DNA from: Cytophagaceae bacterium
Lineage (GTDB): Bacteria; Bacteroidota; Bacteroidia; Cytophagales; Spirosomataceae
Reading direction: 5' to 3'
Assembly (NCBI GenBank): GCA_947460975.1
Contig: CANHGO010000003.1
Span: 62,001 to 126,000, forward strand
DNA length: 64,000 nt
Part shown: one piece after another, positions 1-8,553 of the stretch
How the letters are laid out: every line of letters begins with the position of its first letter
Position numbering within the stretch: the first letter of the stretch is position 1
Notes under the pieces: model-generated
Seen by the model: the letters and a program-made list of their open reading frames with translations, nothing else
Told to the model about the DNA's origin: nothing
Databases searched by the model: none
Position numbers and translations under genes: made by a program

Positions 1-1
1 T

Positions 2-571
2 AACTTAAAGGAGATGGAACTTTTAAGTGTTGAAGAGTTCAGAATTCGGTATGCTATTGACTTATCTTTACCAAGTATTTTGATCACTTTCCATCCTGAA
101 ACTGTCGATTTTGAAAACAATAAATATTATATAAAACAATTAATAGGGAGTCTTGAGAACCTTACTGAATTCCAACTAATTATTACTATGCCTAATACAG
201 ATACAATGGGCAATATGATAAGGGCAAAGATTAATGAATTTGTAGCTAGAAATAAAAACGCATTTGGCATTGAATCATTTGGCGTACTCGGATACCTAAG
301 TTGCATGAAACATTGTACTATGATGTTAGGGAATACGTCCAGCGGCTTTGTCGAAGCATCGTTCTTTACGAAATATGTAATTAATTTGGGCGAACGTCAA
401 TCAGGAAGGCTTGTGACTGCCAATATAAATAATTGCAAAATAGACAAAGAAGAAATTTTGGCTAAAGTAAAGCAGTATGAATCATGGCCATTGAATAAAA
501 TGAAACCTATTTATGGAAATGGAGATTCAGCAATTAGGATTAGAAATATTTTAAAATCAAGTTTCAATTGA
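2..571 (+). CDS. neuC: Hydrolysing N-acetylhexosamine-nucleotide 2-epimerase, C-terminal part (NeuC/LegG-like)
   Basis: This is the C-terminal half of a GT-B-fold epimerase that hydrolyses a nucleotide-activated N-acetylhexosamine and inverts C2, giving the free sugar that a NeuB/LegI synthase would use. The frame is open to the left edge of the window (no stop before base 2), so the gene starts outside; the ATG at 14 is probably internal. The family signature GNTSSGFVEA (nucleotide-binding Ser cluster) and the preceding HPET segment are visible. The gene ends in a 4-base overlap with the next one, so it is the upstream member of an operon. Its neighbours (PtmE-, NeuA- and PtmA-like) make a LegG role in legionaminic acid synthesis more likely than a plain WecB role; the exact substrate (UDP- or GDP-linked) is inferred. 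Confidence 0.8.
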   Translation, partial: NLKEMELLSVEEFRIRYAIDLSLPSILITFHPETVDFENNKYYIKQLIGSLENLTEFQLIITMPNTDTMGNMIRAKINEFVARNKNAFGIESFGVLGYLSCMKHCTMMLGNTSSGFVEASFFTKYVINLGERQSGRLVTANINNCKIDKEEILAKVKQYESWPLNKMKPIYGNGDSAIRIRNILKSSFN

Positions 572-1617
572 TAAATTACAAAGAACACCTTATACAGTCA
601 GGAACTACAATTAATCAAGGTCTTTTACAGCTTGACAAGCTTGCTAAAGATGCAATCTTATTTGTTGTAGATAAAGATGATAAATTAATCGGTGCCCTTA
701 CTGATGGAGATGTTCGGAGAGGGTTAATTAATGGAGTATCTATCCAAAGTCCGATAAATGACATCATTCAGACAAGCCCCCGGTATATTCAAAAAGGCGA
801 GAGAGATATTAATAAGGTTGTAAAATTCAGGGAGGATAATTTTCGTATTATACCTGTTGTTGACAGAGATCATCGTGTGGTCAATGTCATAAATTTTCGC
901 GAATTGCGGTCATATCTTCCACTGGATGCAGTTATTATGGCCGGTGGAAGGGGCCAGCGCTTGGCTCCATTAACGAATACTGTACCTAAACCCTTGTTGA
1001 AAGTAGGCGGTGCTCCAATTATAGAACACAACCTAAATAGGCTGTTGTTGTTTGGAATTGACGACTTCTGGATATCAGTTAATTATTTAGGAAATCAAAT
1101 AGAAGATTTCTTTGGCGATGGAGCCGACCGCAGTGTGAATATTAAATATGTCACGGAGGATAAACCACTAGGCACAATCGGCAGCGTGTCGAATATAGAT
1201 AATTTCCAGCACGACTATGTGCTGATAATTAATTCAGATATACTTACCAATCTCGATTACGAACATTTTTTTATTGAATTCCTCAAACAGGATGCAGACT
1301 TGGCCGTAGTAACAATACCCTATAATGTCAATGTTCCGTATGCGGTTTTGGAGACAAATGATTTTGGAGCGGTAACAAATTTTAAAGAAAAGCCAACTTA
1401 TACGTATTATTCAAATGGCGGAATCTATCTTTTGAAAAGATCAATACTCGCCTTAATACCTAAAGGAGAATTCTTTAATGCTACTGACCTAATGCAGGCT
1501 TTAATCGCTGGAGGCGGCAAAGTGTTTTCTTATCCGATGATTGGTTATTGGTTAGATATTGGCTCCCCGGAAGACTACAAAAGAGCTCAATCAGATATAG
1601 AGCACATCAAATTTTAA
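568..1617 (+). CDS. ptmE: CBS-domain sugar-1-phosphate nucleotidyltransferase (PtmE-like)
   Basis: A two-part protein of 349 residues. The first ~115 residues form a CBS pair (…DGDVRRGLINGV…, …FRIIPVVDRDHRVVNV…), and the rest is a GT-A-type nucleotidyltransferase opening with AVIMAGGRGQRLAPLT and containing an NSDIL metal-binding segment. This architecture is that of Campylobacter PtmE, a glucosamine-1-phosphate guanylyltransferase that supplies GDP-GlcNAc for legionaminic acid (knowledge of the family). The start is a TTG whose bases overlap the TGA of the preceding gene, which is the best fit since the CBS homology starts within a few residues. The following gene begins at the very next base after the stop. 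The GDP specificity is inferred from family and context, not seen. Confidence 0.8.
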   Translation: MINYKEHLIQSGTTINQGLLQLDKLAKDAILFVVDKDDKLIGALTDGDVRRGLINGVSIQSPINDIIQTSPRYIQKGERDINKVVKFREDNFRIIPVVDRDHRVVNVINFRELRSYLPLDAVIMAGGRGQRLAPLTNTVPKPLLKVGGAPIIEHNLNRLLLFGIDDFWISVNYLGNQIEDFFGDGADRSVNIKYVTEDKPLGTIGSVSNIDNFQHDYVLIINSDILTNLDYEHFFIEFLKQDADLAVVTIPYNVNVPYAVLETNDFGAVTNFKEKPTYTYYSNGGIYLLKRSILALIPKGEFFNATDLMQALIAGGGKVFSYPMIGYWLDIGSPEDYKRAQSDIEHIKF

Positions 1618-2331
1618 ATGGAAATATTAATTACACTCTGTGCACGCGGCGGGTCAAAGGGTATACCGGGAAAAAATATCAGAATGATTAACGGAAAGCC
1701 ATTAATTGCTCTGACTATAAATATTGCAAAAACTTTTGCCTTAAAACATAATGCAGATATTGCCCTGTCGACCGATAGTCAGGAAATTAAAAACACAGCC
1801 GGGCTATTTGGAGTAACTTCCAATTATTACAGGCCTTTGGCTTTGTCTGGTGATCAGGCTGGGAAACTGGACACTATCACAGACCTTCTGAGATTCGAAG
1901 AATTGCAAAGGAATAAAAAGTATGATTATGTTCTGGATCTGGATATTACCTCACCACTTAGAAACATACAAGATCTGGAAGAAGCCTTTCTAAAATTACA
2001 GCTGGATGAAAATGCATGGAATATATTTTCTGTAAATGTTGCAAATAGAAATCCATACTTTAATATGGTTGAGCAACAGCCTGATGGATATTATGGACTC
2101 ATCAAAACAGGTTCATTTCTTACTCGCCAATCTGCTCCGCACGTTTACGATCTTAATGCTTCATTCTATTTTTTCAGAAGATCTTTTTTTGATTTAGAGC
2201 CGCGTTCTACTATTAATAGCAGATCCTTGATATATGTTATGCCGCATATTTGTTTCGACCTTGATCATCCAATCGATTTCGATTTCATGGAATACCTAAT
2301 GACAACTAATAAACTTGGGTTTGAATTATGA
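1618..2331 (+). CDS. neuA: CMP-nonulosonic acid (sialic/legionaminic) cytidylyltransferase
   Basis: A 237-residue member of the acylneuraminate cytidylyltransferase family, which couples CTP with a nonulosonic acid to make the CMP-sugar donor. The diagnostic N-terminal CTP-binding loop ARGGSKGIPGKN is at about residues 9-20, followed by an STDS segment (residues ~52-55) and a DLDITSPLR segment equivalent to the LQPTSPLR motif of NeuA. Its length is normal for the single-domain bacterial enzyme. The ATG abuts the stop of the PtmE-like gene and the TGA overlaps the start of the next gene (ATGA), so translation is probably coupled. In the Campylobacter ptm locus the equivalent gene is ptmB/legF. 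The acid (legionaminic, pseudaminic or sialic) cannot be told from sequence; the PtmE/PtmA partners favour legionaminic. Confidence 0.85.
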   Translation: MEILITLCARGGSKGIPGKNIRMINGKPLIALTINIAKTFALKHNADIALSTDSQEIKNTAGLFGVTSNYYRPLALSGDQAGKLDTITDLLRFEELQRNKKYDYVLDLDITSPLRNIQDLEEAFLKLQLDENAWNIFSVNVANRNPYFNMVEQQPDGYYGLIKTGSFLTRQSAPHVYDLNASFYFFRRSFFDLEPRSTINSRSLIYVMPHICFDLDHPIDFDFMEYLMTTNKLGFEL

Positions 2332-3242
2332 ATGTCCTTGTTATCGGTCTAGGTTCTATTGGGAGGAAACATGTTTCAGCTATTAAGCAGATATATCCCG
2401 CGTGTATTATTTATGCGTTACGATCTTCTCCAGATCAATCAGAGATTCAGGGTGTTTATAATCTGTATCATCTGGATGATATAAATTTCAAGCCAGATTT
2501 TATAATTATTTCAAATCCTACACAAACTCACGCAGAGACGATAGCAAAAATGCTTAATTATGGGTCCCCGCTTTTCATTGAAAAACCCGTTCTCGGGGAC
2601 TTGTCTGATGCTGTTAGATTGACAGATACCCTAAATAAAGAGGAGGTTATCACCTACGTAGCCTGTAATATGCGCTTTCATCCTGCTATAGTTTTCCTTA
2701 AAAATTTTTTGGAAAAAGATTGCCCCAACATCCACGAAGTAAATATATATTGTGGATCATATTTGCCAGCATGGCGTCCTGGTAATGATTTCAGAAAGAT
2801 TTATAGTTCGATACCTGAACTTGGTGGAGGCGTACATTTGGATTTAATCCATGAGATAGATTATACTAAATGGTTATTTGGAATTCCTGATTCAGTCAGA
2901 TCATTAAAAAGAAACGTTTCCAGCCTTGAAATCCAAGCTATCGATTTTGCCCAGTATAACTTTCTATATAAGGATTTCACGGTAAACATTACCCTTAATT
3001 ATTATAGGAAAGAAGCTAAAAGGGAAATAGAAATACTTACTGATGAACACGTGATAATTGTGGACCTTTTGCAAAATACAATAACGATTTCTGGGAATCA
3101 GGTTTATAAGGAACCATTTGATATTAAGGAAACCTATCTCAATCAAATTGAGTATTTTACAAATCATATAAAAAACAATATACAACCCATGAACAGTTTC
3201 ATGGAAGGGGTTGAAACATTGAAATTAGCATTAAATGAATAG
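2328..3242 (+). CDS. Gfo/Idh/MocA-family oxidoreductase (PtmF-like position)
   Basis: A 304-residue NAD(P)-dependent oxidoreductase. An N-terminal Rossmann motif (VIGLGSIGRKH, residues ~5-15) is followed by the family's EKP motif (FIEKPVLGD, with the Lys expected at the active site) and a C-terminal alpha/beta domain with GGGVHLDLIHEID, in which the His lies where Gfo/Idh enzymes hold a catalytic His. It starts within the stop of neuA and overlaps the next gene by 8 bases. In Campylobacter a similar gene (ptmF) sits beside ptmE/ptmB/ptmA in legionaminic acid synthesis, and that analogy is the only functional clue. The substrate is unknown; a sugar or nucleotide sugar is likely. Confidence 0.75.
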   Translation: MNVLVIGLGSIGRKHVSAIKQIYPACIIYALRSSPDQSEIQGVYNLYHLDDINFKPDFIIISNPTQTHAETIAKMLNYGSPLFIEKPVLGDLSDAVRLTDTLNKEEVITYVACNMRFHPAIVFLKNFLEKDCPNIHEVNIYCGSYLPAWRPGNDFRKIYSSIPELGGGVHLDLIHEIDYTKWLFGIPDSVRSLKRNVSSLEIQAIDFAQYNFLYKDFTVNITLNYYRKEAKREIEILTDEHVIIVDLLQNTITISGNQVYKEPFDIKETYLNQIEYFTNHIKNNIQPMNSFMEGVETLKLALNE

Positions 3243-3972
3243 GCTTCAAGATAAGATTATTGTCGTTACCGGAGGAAGTGGTTTAATAGGGCGAGCCATC
3301 CTAGAGCATGTTAAGGGAGAAGGTGCAATCGCACTGAATATAGATATTAATGTGCTTGACGATATTAATAATGGGACAATAAATTGTGATATAACGAATG
3401 AAAATTCCGTTCAAGTGGTGTTGGAAGAAATTGTGCAAACCTATGGACGTATTGACGGCTGGGTGAATAATGCCTATCCCAGGACAGCTGATTGGGGAAA
3501 CAAATTTGAAAATATTTCGACGAATTCATGGCGTGAAAATGTCGACGGTCAGCTCAATAGCTTATTTATATGCTGTAAACTGGTGTTGGCGGTTATGAAA
3601 AATAACAATGGCAGCATTGTGAACATTGCCTCAGTATATGGCGTAGTTGGGCCTGATTTTGGGGTTTATGATGGTACTGATATGACCATGCCTGCAGCAT
3701 ATTCGGCAATTAAAGGTGGAATGATTAACTTCACACGGTATTTAGCTTCATATTACGGGCCATTAGGTGTACGGGTAAATTGTGTCTCACCTGGCGGTAT
3801 TTTTGATTCTCAGAGTGAACGATTCGTAAAGCAATATGAGCAGAGAGTGCCTATGCGAAGAATGGGTAAACCGCATGAGATAGCTCCCTCTGTTAGTTTC
3901 TTACTGAGCGAGGATGCCGCCTATATAACGGGGCATAACTTAATTGTAGATGGGGGCTGGACTAGTATATAA
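3235..3972 (+). CDS. ptmA: SDR-family oxidoreductase (PtmA-like)
   Basis: A classical short-chain dehydrogenase of 245 residues. The cofactor motif VTGGSGLIGRA is at the N terminus, NNAYP takes the place of the usual NNAG, and the catalytic Ser-Tyr-Lys is seen as NIASVYG … AAYSAIKGG. The C terminus has the ITGHNLIVDGGW end typical of the family. It overlaps the end of the Gfo/Idh gene by 8 bases and closes the ptmE-neuA-ptmF-ptmA-like block. PtmA of Campylobacter is an SDR found in the same neighbourhood and needed for legionaminic acid modification of flagellin; by analogy this enzyme acts on an early sugar intermediate. The change from NNAG to NNAY is mild and does not by itself argue for loss of activity. 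Confidence 0.78.
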   Translation: MNRLQDKIIVVTGGSGLIGRAILEHVKGEGAIALNIDINVLDDINNGTINCDITNENSVQVVLEEIVQTYGRIDGWVNNAYPRTADWGNKFENISTNSWRENVDGQLNSLFICCKLVLAVMKNNNGSIVNIASVYGVVGPDFGVYDGTDMTMPAAYSAIKGGMINFTRYLASYYGPLGVRVNCVSPGGIFDSQSERFVKQYEQRVPMRRMGKPHEIAPSVSFLLSEDAAYITGHNLIVDGGWTSI

Positions 3973-3978
3973 GAATCG

Positions 3979-4647
3979 ATGAGAGATCTGGAGTTAAGTT
4001 TATCCAAAAGTTCTTTAGCAAATTATTTGTTGAAACAACTGCAATTTTTCTATCCTGACGGATACCCATTGAACGAAAAAGCACTAACTCATAGCGTAAG
4101 CCGTGCTATTGATAGGCTCAGAATTTGTTTTGATCCTATAGTTTCTAAATATTATTTTAATGGAAATACATCAATATTTAATCATCTAAACGGTGACCAA
4201 TATTCGATGTTCTTATATTTTGTATCTAACAACGCTTATCTGGCAGGTGACGAAAATTTAGCTTCAAAAATTTTTCTTTTAAATAAGACGATGTTTGGTT
4301 TAGACGTATTTTATAGTGTCAAACTCCCCGAGCACTTTCTATTAGTTCACCCGTTAGGTAGTATACTGGGCAATGCAGTATATGGAGATTATCTAGTTGT
4401 ATATCAAGGAGTTACGATTGGGTCGACTAATAATGGGCATTATCCCACTTTTAGCGATTCGACCATATTATACTCTAACACATCTATACTTGGAAACTGC
4501 ATAACTGGTAAGAATTTTGTTTTAGGAGCAAATTCAAGTCTAATAAATACAAAAATTGAAGATAATAAAGTTGTGTTGGGGAACTACCCAAATAATAAAA
4601 TTATAAATAATTCGAATAATCTCATCTCAAATTATTTCAGGAGGTAA
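3979..4647 (+). CDS. Left-handed beta-helix acyltransferase (CysE/NeuD-like)
   Basis: A 222-residue protein whose C-terminal half contains hexapeptide repeats (…LGSILGNAVYGDYLVVYQGVTIG… SILGNCITGKNFVLGANS…) of the left-handed beta-helix acyltransferase fold. A His in HPLGS before the first coil is placed like the catalytic His of serine acetyltransferase. The N-terminal ~100 residues are helical and not recognisable. It probably transfers an acetyl group from acetyl-CoA to an amino or hydroxyl group of the sugar made by the upstream block. It starts 6 bases after the PtmA-like gene. GGAGGT overlaps its own stop but lies too far upstream of the next start to act as its ribosome site. Confidence 0.7.
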   Translation: MRDLELSLSKSSLANYLLKQLQFFYPDGYPLNEKALTHSVSRAIDRLRICFDPIVSKYYFNGNTSIFNHLNGDQYSMFLYFVSNNAYLAGDENLASKIFLLNKTMFGLDVFYSVKLPEHFLLVHPLGSILGNAVYGDYLVVYQGVTIGSTNNGHYPTFSDSTILYSNTSILGNCITGKNFVLGANSSLINTKIEDNKVVLGNYPNNKIINNSNNLISNYFRR

Positions 4648-4679
4648 ATTGTACTTTTAGCAATTCGGTTGGTGTTACT

Positions 4680-5837
4680 ATGCTTGGACTTATATTTCTA
4701 ACTCTTTCTCCATTTGAAAGCCGTGACTATGATAGATTCGGTGTTGAAATTTTGAGGAAAAATTTTGATGTTCACATCTTTGATATGACTGCCTTATACA
4801 GGCCTGATTTTTTTAAAACAAATATTCTTGATATCCATCACTTCGATGGCTATCATTCTATAGACAGTCGAGCAAAATTCCTTTCATTAATAAACCGACT
4901 GTCCATTTCATGTGCAGTTGATTTTCTTGATATAAGCAGGACTTCTTTTTTTGTGAGAAATAAACTAAGGAAAAAAGGAGTACTTCTTACAAAGGTTCAA
5001 AATGGGCTTCAACCAAAGGCACCGGAACCTACTACATCTTCCAAAATAGTAAAGCAGATTTTTCTTCCGGCTAAATGGAAGAATTTACTCTTTTCAATCC
5101 ATAAAGCATTGAAGCCTCAGGATTTTTTCGGATCAGACAATATTTTAGTCGGAGGATTGGCTGGAGAAAGTCTTGTCGCAGCAAAATATTCCAAGGAAAT
5201 AATACCCAATCATTCGTTTGATTTTGATACCTACCTCAAATTAGAAAGCGAGTCCAAAGCTAGTCTAAAGTCTTTTGCCGTTTTTATTGATCAGAATTAC
5301 GTCTCTCACCCTGATCTTGAATTTTTAGGCTACAAACCATTTGTTACAGAAAAAAAATATTTCGGTTCCCTTGAGAATTTCTTTAAAGATTTTGAAGCTA
5401 AAACTGGACTGAATGTGGTAGTTGCTGCTCATCCCAGATCCAGTTACGATCAGCATAAGAATATTTTTGGTGATCGGCCTTTATATCAAGGAAAAACTGC
5501 TGAATTGATAAGGGATTCTAGTTTTGTGCTGCTTCATCAAAGTAATTCAGTCTCATACGCTGTATTGTGGAAGAAGAAAATCGCCTTCCTTACTACGGAG
5601 GAAATTAACAATTCGTTCATGTTTAAATCTTTAAAGCAGTTTTGTGATTATTTTGGCCGAACACCTATAAATCTTGATAATTATTCTGATAAACAATTGA
5701 ACAATGAACTTAAAGAGCCTTTGAATGAAGTTATTTATAAAAATTATACTGATCAGTTTTTAATATATCCAGGCTCTCCGCAAAAATACTTTTGGGAGAT
5801 TTATTCTGATTACATGCAAAAGAAACTTATAATATGA
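4680..5837 (+). CDS. Putative glycosyltransferase of the nonulosonic-acid block
   Basis: No family is recognised with certainty. The 385-residue protein lacks a signal peptide and clear membrane helices. Its C-terminal third contains AAHPRSSYD and, about 45 residues later, LLHQSNSVSYAVLW. An HP motif followed by a Ser-rich motif is the arrangement that bacterial sialyltransferases of GT-B fold use to hold the CMP-sugar. Together with its position directly after CMP-nonulosonate genes, this suggests a CMP-nonulosonic acid transferase; this is inference. The ATG at 4680 is the first start after the upstream stop. Spacing to the previous gene is 32 bases, without a terminator. Confidence 0.5.
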   Translation: MLGLIFLTLSPFESRDYDRFGVEILRKNFDVHIFDMTALYRPDFFKTNILDIHHFDGYHSIDSRAKFLSLINRLSISCAVDFLDISRTSFFVRNKLRKKGVLLTKVQNGLQPKAPEPTTSSKIVKQIFLPAKWKNLLFSIHKALKPQDFFGSDNILVGGLAGESLVAAKYSKEIIPNHSFDFDTYLKLESESKASLKSFAVFIDQNYVSHPDLEFLGYKPFVTEKKYFGSLENFFKDFEAKTGLNVVVAAHPRSSYDQHKNIFGDRPLYQGKTAELIRDSSFVLLHQSNSVSYAVLWKKKIAFLTTEEINNSFMFKSLKQFCDYFGRTPINLDNYSDKQLNNELKEPLNEVIYKNYTDQFLIYPGSPQKYFWEIYSDYMQKKLII

Positions 5838-5889
5838 GGAGTATGAAAATTTTATTAAAATCATCTAAATCAAAAGTACAAAATTATTT

Positions 5890-6987
5890 ATGAGCAAACC
5901 CACTGGCGACTTTTTAAAAATATTGGAAGAACGGGTAAAAAATGAGCTGCAGTGTCCGGCTTGTCATAGTAGAAAATTTAAGTTTTCTAATACCTATTTG
6001 ACTTGTGAGAGCTGTAAAACTGAATATGGTATCGATGTAGCCTCGAGGATTTGTTCGTTTTCACCAGCCTTGACCATGAATAAAACTAAGAATGAGATCA
6101 TGGAATGGTGGGGCGATCTGTATGAGCAATGTTATGCAGAAGGGGATTCCATATTGAGTGAAGAGTCATTGGAGAAAGATTTAATAGATCTGGAAGACAT
6201 GTTCAATAAACGTGAACATCTGGCTTATGTGGAGATGCTGCCGCTGTTGAAAGTATCAAAGGGATTGAGAGTACTTGAAATAGGTCCTGGTGGTGGAGGT
6301 CATGCCGCACTGTTTGCTCGCCATGGAGCTCATATGACTTCCCTTGATATTACTCCTTCAAGAGCAGTCTCTACTGCTTTGAAACTAAGTCACGTAGGAG
6401 ATAAAAATGGATTTTCGTGCCAGGGGGATAGTGAGAACTTACCTTTTGCTGATAACACATTTGACGTTGTCTATTCGAATGGTGTACTTCACCATACCAC
6501 AAGCACAAAAAAAGCTGTTGATGAGGTATATCGTGTCTTAAAGCCCGGAGGAAAAACGGTTCTGATGTTGTATAGCCGGCATTCTGCAGAGTATTGGGTT
6601 AATATAGTGCCCCGTGCGATATTGAACGGTGAAATTTTTTATTTAAATGAAGAAAATTGGATAGGCCGTGTAACAGAAGGAAAACCGAAGTTTGGGAAGG
6701 TCAAAAACCCTATAACCAGGGTATATTCTGCCAAAGAGATCAAAGACCTTCTTTCATCTTTTGAGATGGTTTCCTTGCGCAAAGGTAGTTTTCATTTTAA
6801 TAATTTTATGATCCCAGGCCTTAACAAATTTAGAAACTGGATTTTAACCAAAATGGGTTTAAAGCGACATCCTGGATGCAAAATTGTATATGGGGAGCCC
6901 CGTTTTATTGACACAAAAACTGAACTCAAGCTTGGTAAGTATATAGGCTATGGCTGGAATATTGTAGGAGAAAAACCTTTTAAATAA
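5890..6987 (+). CDS. SAM-dependent methyltransferase with N-terminal zinc ribbon
   Basis: A 365-residue class I methyltransferase. A small zinc-ribbon-like module comes first (C22-x2-C25 and C39-x2-C42), then the SAM-binding motif I (VLEIGPGGGGHAALF, about residue 130), an acidic LDIT strand end, and the GVLHHTTS segment typical of Methyltransf_11. The C-terminal ~130 residues are specific to sugar-cluster relatives and may bind the acceptor glycan. It most likely O-methylates a sugar of the surface polysaccharide. The gene follows the putative glycosyltransferase by 52 bases with no terminator, so it is probably co-transcribed. Confidence 0.72.
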   Translation: MSKPTGDFLKILEERVKNELQCPACHSRKFKFSNTYLTCESCKTEYGIDVASRICSFSPALTMNKTKNEIMEWWGDLYEQCYAEGDSILSEESLEKDLIDLEDMFNKREHLAYVEMLPLLKVSKGLRVLEIGPGGGGHAALFARHGAHMTSLDITPSRAVSTALKLSHVGDKNGFSCQGDSENLPFADNTFDVVYSNGVLHHTTSTKKAVDEVYRVLKPGGKTVLMLYSRHSAEYWVNIVPRAILNGEIFYLNEENWIGRVTEGKPKFGKVKNPITRVYSAKEIKDLLSSFEMVSLRKGSFHFNNFMIPGLNKFRNWILTKMGLKRHPGCKIVYGEPRFIDTKTELKLGKYIGYGWNIVGEKPFK

Positions 6988-7015
6988 TAGACTTTATTAA
7001 TAAATTTAAGACATT

Positions 7016-7768
7016 ATGAAGAAGAAAGATAGAACAATTGGTTCATGGATAACCCTTAACCATCCCGCCATTGCTGAAATCATGGCGGATGCTGGCTTCG
7101 ATTGGCTTTGTATAGATCTGGAGCACACTGTAATCGATTATTCAGGCGCTCAACAATTGATCATGGCCATCCAAAGTAAAGGTTTGAAGGCTTTTGTCAG
7201 GGTAGGTGAGAATAGCCCACTAATTATTAAAAGAGTTTTGGATGCGGGAGCTGATGGCATTATTGTCCCTTCAGTAAATTCAGCGAAAGAAGCACGTAAA
7301 GCTGTAAATGCAATAAAATATCCACCTGAAGGTACGAGGGGTGTTGGTTTAGCAAGGGCACAGAACTATGGATTTAATTTTGAGAATTACAGGGATAACA
7401 AAGCTAAATCTATTACGTTGATAGTTCAAATTGAGCATTTTAATGCAATAAGGGAATTGGATTCTATTCTGCAAGTTGAGGGTGTGGATGGAACTTTTAT
7501 TGGACCTTATGATCTATCAGGCTCTATTGGCAAGCCCGGACAATGGGATGAGCCAGAAGTTGTAGCCCTGCTAAAAACTTATGAGGAAACGGTTCAGAAA
7601 TATGATAAATTAATGGGTTTCCACGTAGTGGCTCTGGACTATAAACTAGTTATAGAAAAATATGACAAAGGCTATAATTTCATTGCTTATAGCTTCGATG
7701 CATTTTTCTTGGGACAAATGGCAAGGGATCAGGTCAAGCAATTAAAAAATCACAAATTCAATTTATGA
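7016..7768 (+). CDS. HpcH/HpaI-family aldolase
   Basis: A 250-residue class II (metal-dependent) pyruvate aldolase of the HpcH/HpaI/citrate-lyase family. Seen in order: DLEHTV (active-site His), FVRV (Arg that binds pyruvate in HpaI), GADGIIVPSVNSA, YPPEGTRGVGLARA, VQIE (metal Glu) and GTFIGPYDLSGS (metal Asp). Enzymes of this family split or form 4-hydroxy-2-oxo acids from pyruvate and an aldehyde. This is the first gene of an eight-gene cassette and overlaps the next by 4 bases. Next to a KdsB-like cytidylyltransferase it plausibly makes a 3-deoxy-2-ulosonic acid from pyruvate and a sugar aldehyde, a task normally done by KdsA/NeuB with phosphoenolpyruvate. That role is an inference. Confidence 0.8.
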   Translation: MKKKDRTIGSWITLNHPAIAEIMADAGFDWLCIDLEHTVIDYSGAQQLIMAIQSKGLKAFVRVGENSPLIIKRVLDAGADGIIVPSVNSAKEARKAVNAIKYPPEGTRGVGLARAQNYGFNFENYRDNKAKSITLIVQIEHFNAIRELDSILQVEGVDGTFIGPYDLSGSIGKPGQWDEPEVVALLKTYEETVQKYDKLMGFHVVALDYKLVIEKYDKGYNFIAYSFDAFFLGQMARDQVKQLKNHKFNL

Positions 7769-8553
7769 AAATATTAGGTGTTATTCCAGCAAGGATGGCG
7801 GCGACACGTTTTCCAAATAAACCTATGGCGCCGATATTGGGAATGCCTATGATTGGTCATTGTTATTTGAGAAGTGTTCTTTGCTCATTAATGGACGATG
7901 TTTACGTTGCCACTTGCGATAAAGAGATATATGATTATATTGAGAGTATCGGTGGCAAAGCGATAATGACTTCCGATATTCATGAACGTGCCACCGAAAG
8001 AACGGCAGAGGCTCTTTTGAATATCGAAGCCCTCAATAATGGTATAAAATTTGATATTGTAGTAATGATTCAGGGAGATGAGCCATTAGTCGATCCTGAA
8101 ATGCTTCGGGAAGCAGCTACACCACTACTTGATGGCGATAAGATTGTGTCGAATCTGATCGCCACCATACCGACCCAGGAAGAGAGGGAAAATCCTAACA
8201 ATGTTAAAGTAGCAGTTTCAATTAATAAGCAGATACTATATTTGTCAAGAGAGGCAATTCCTTCAAATAAAAAATACTCGGGTCATATCGATTCATATAG
8301 ACAATTGGGGCTTATAGCTTTTTCAAGAGAGGCTTTGTTGAAGTTTGTTGCACTTCCAACTACACCCTTAGAGATTATCGAATCTATAGATATGAACAGA
8401 TTTCTAGAACATGGTATACCAATTCATAGTGAAATTACAGCTTATCAAGCCGACTCAGTGGATACACCAGCTGATCTGATAAGAGTTATCGAAAAGATGT
8501 TAAAAGATAAATTATTCGACTCATATAAAAGGCATGTTAGGGATGAAGGTTAA
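7765..8553 (+). CDS. KdsB-like CMP-ulosonate cytidylyltransferase
   Basis: A 262-residue protein related to 3-deoxy-manno-octulosonate cytidylyltransferase (KdsB). The CTP loop reads IPARMAATRFPNKPMAPI, the region corresponding to H-x-SGT-[DE]-R of KdsB reads HERATERTAEA, and MIQGDEPLVDPEM matches the VNVQGDEP metal-binding motif. The altered H-ERAT-ER loop and its place inside a sugar cassette suggest that it activates a Kdo-like acid other than Kdo, the housekeeping kdsB being elsewhere. Its ATG overlaps the aldolase stop and its end overlaps the next gene, so coupled translation is likely. True KdsB activity cannot be excluded. Confidence 0.75.
   Translation: MKILGVIPARMAATRFPNKPMAPILGMPMIGHCYLRSVLCSLMDDVYVATCDKEIYDYIESIGGKAIMTSDIHERATERTAEALLNIEALNNGIKFDIVVMIQGDEPLVDPEMLREAATPLLDGDKIVSNLIATIPTQEERENPNNVKVAVSINKQILYLSREAIPSNKKYSGHIDSYRQLGLIAFSREALLKFVALPTTPLEIIESIDMNRFLEHGIPIHSEITAYQADSVDTPADLIRVIEKMLKDKLFDSYKRHVRDEG

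Noticed and set aside
5843..5893. A 16-codon open frame (ATG at 5843) after GAGGAGT, ending on the start of the methyltransferase gene
   Set aside because: Lys/Ser-rich, no known leader-peptide feature, and short frames of this size are expected by chance in AT-rich DNA.
7765..8553. Reading this gene as the housekeeping kdsB for lipopolysaccharide Kdo
   Set aside because: It is embedded in the sugar cassette and has a divergent sugar-side motif; kept as KdsB-like only.
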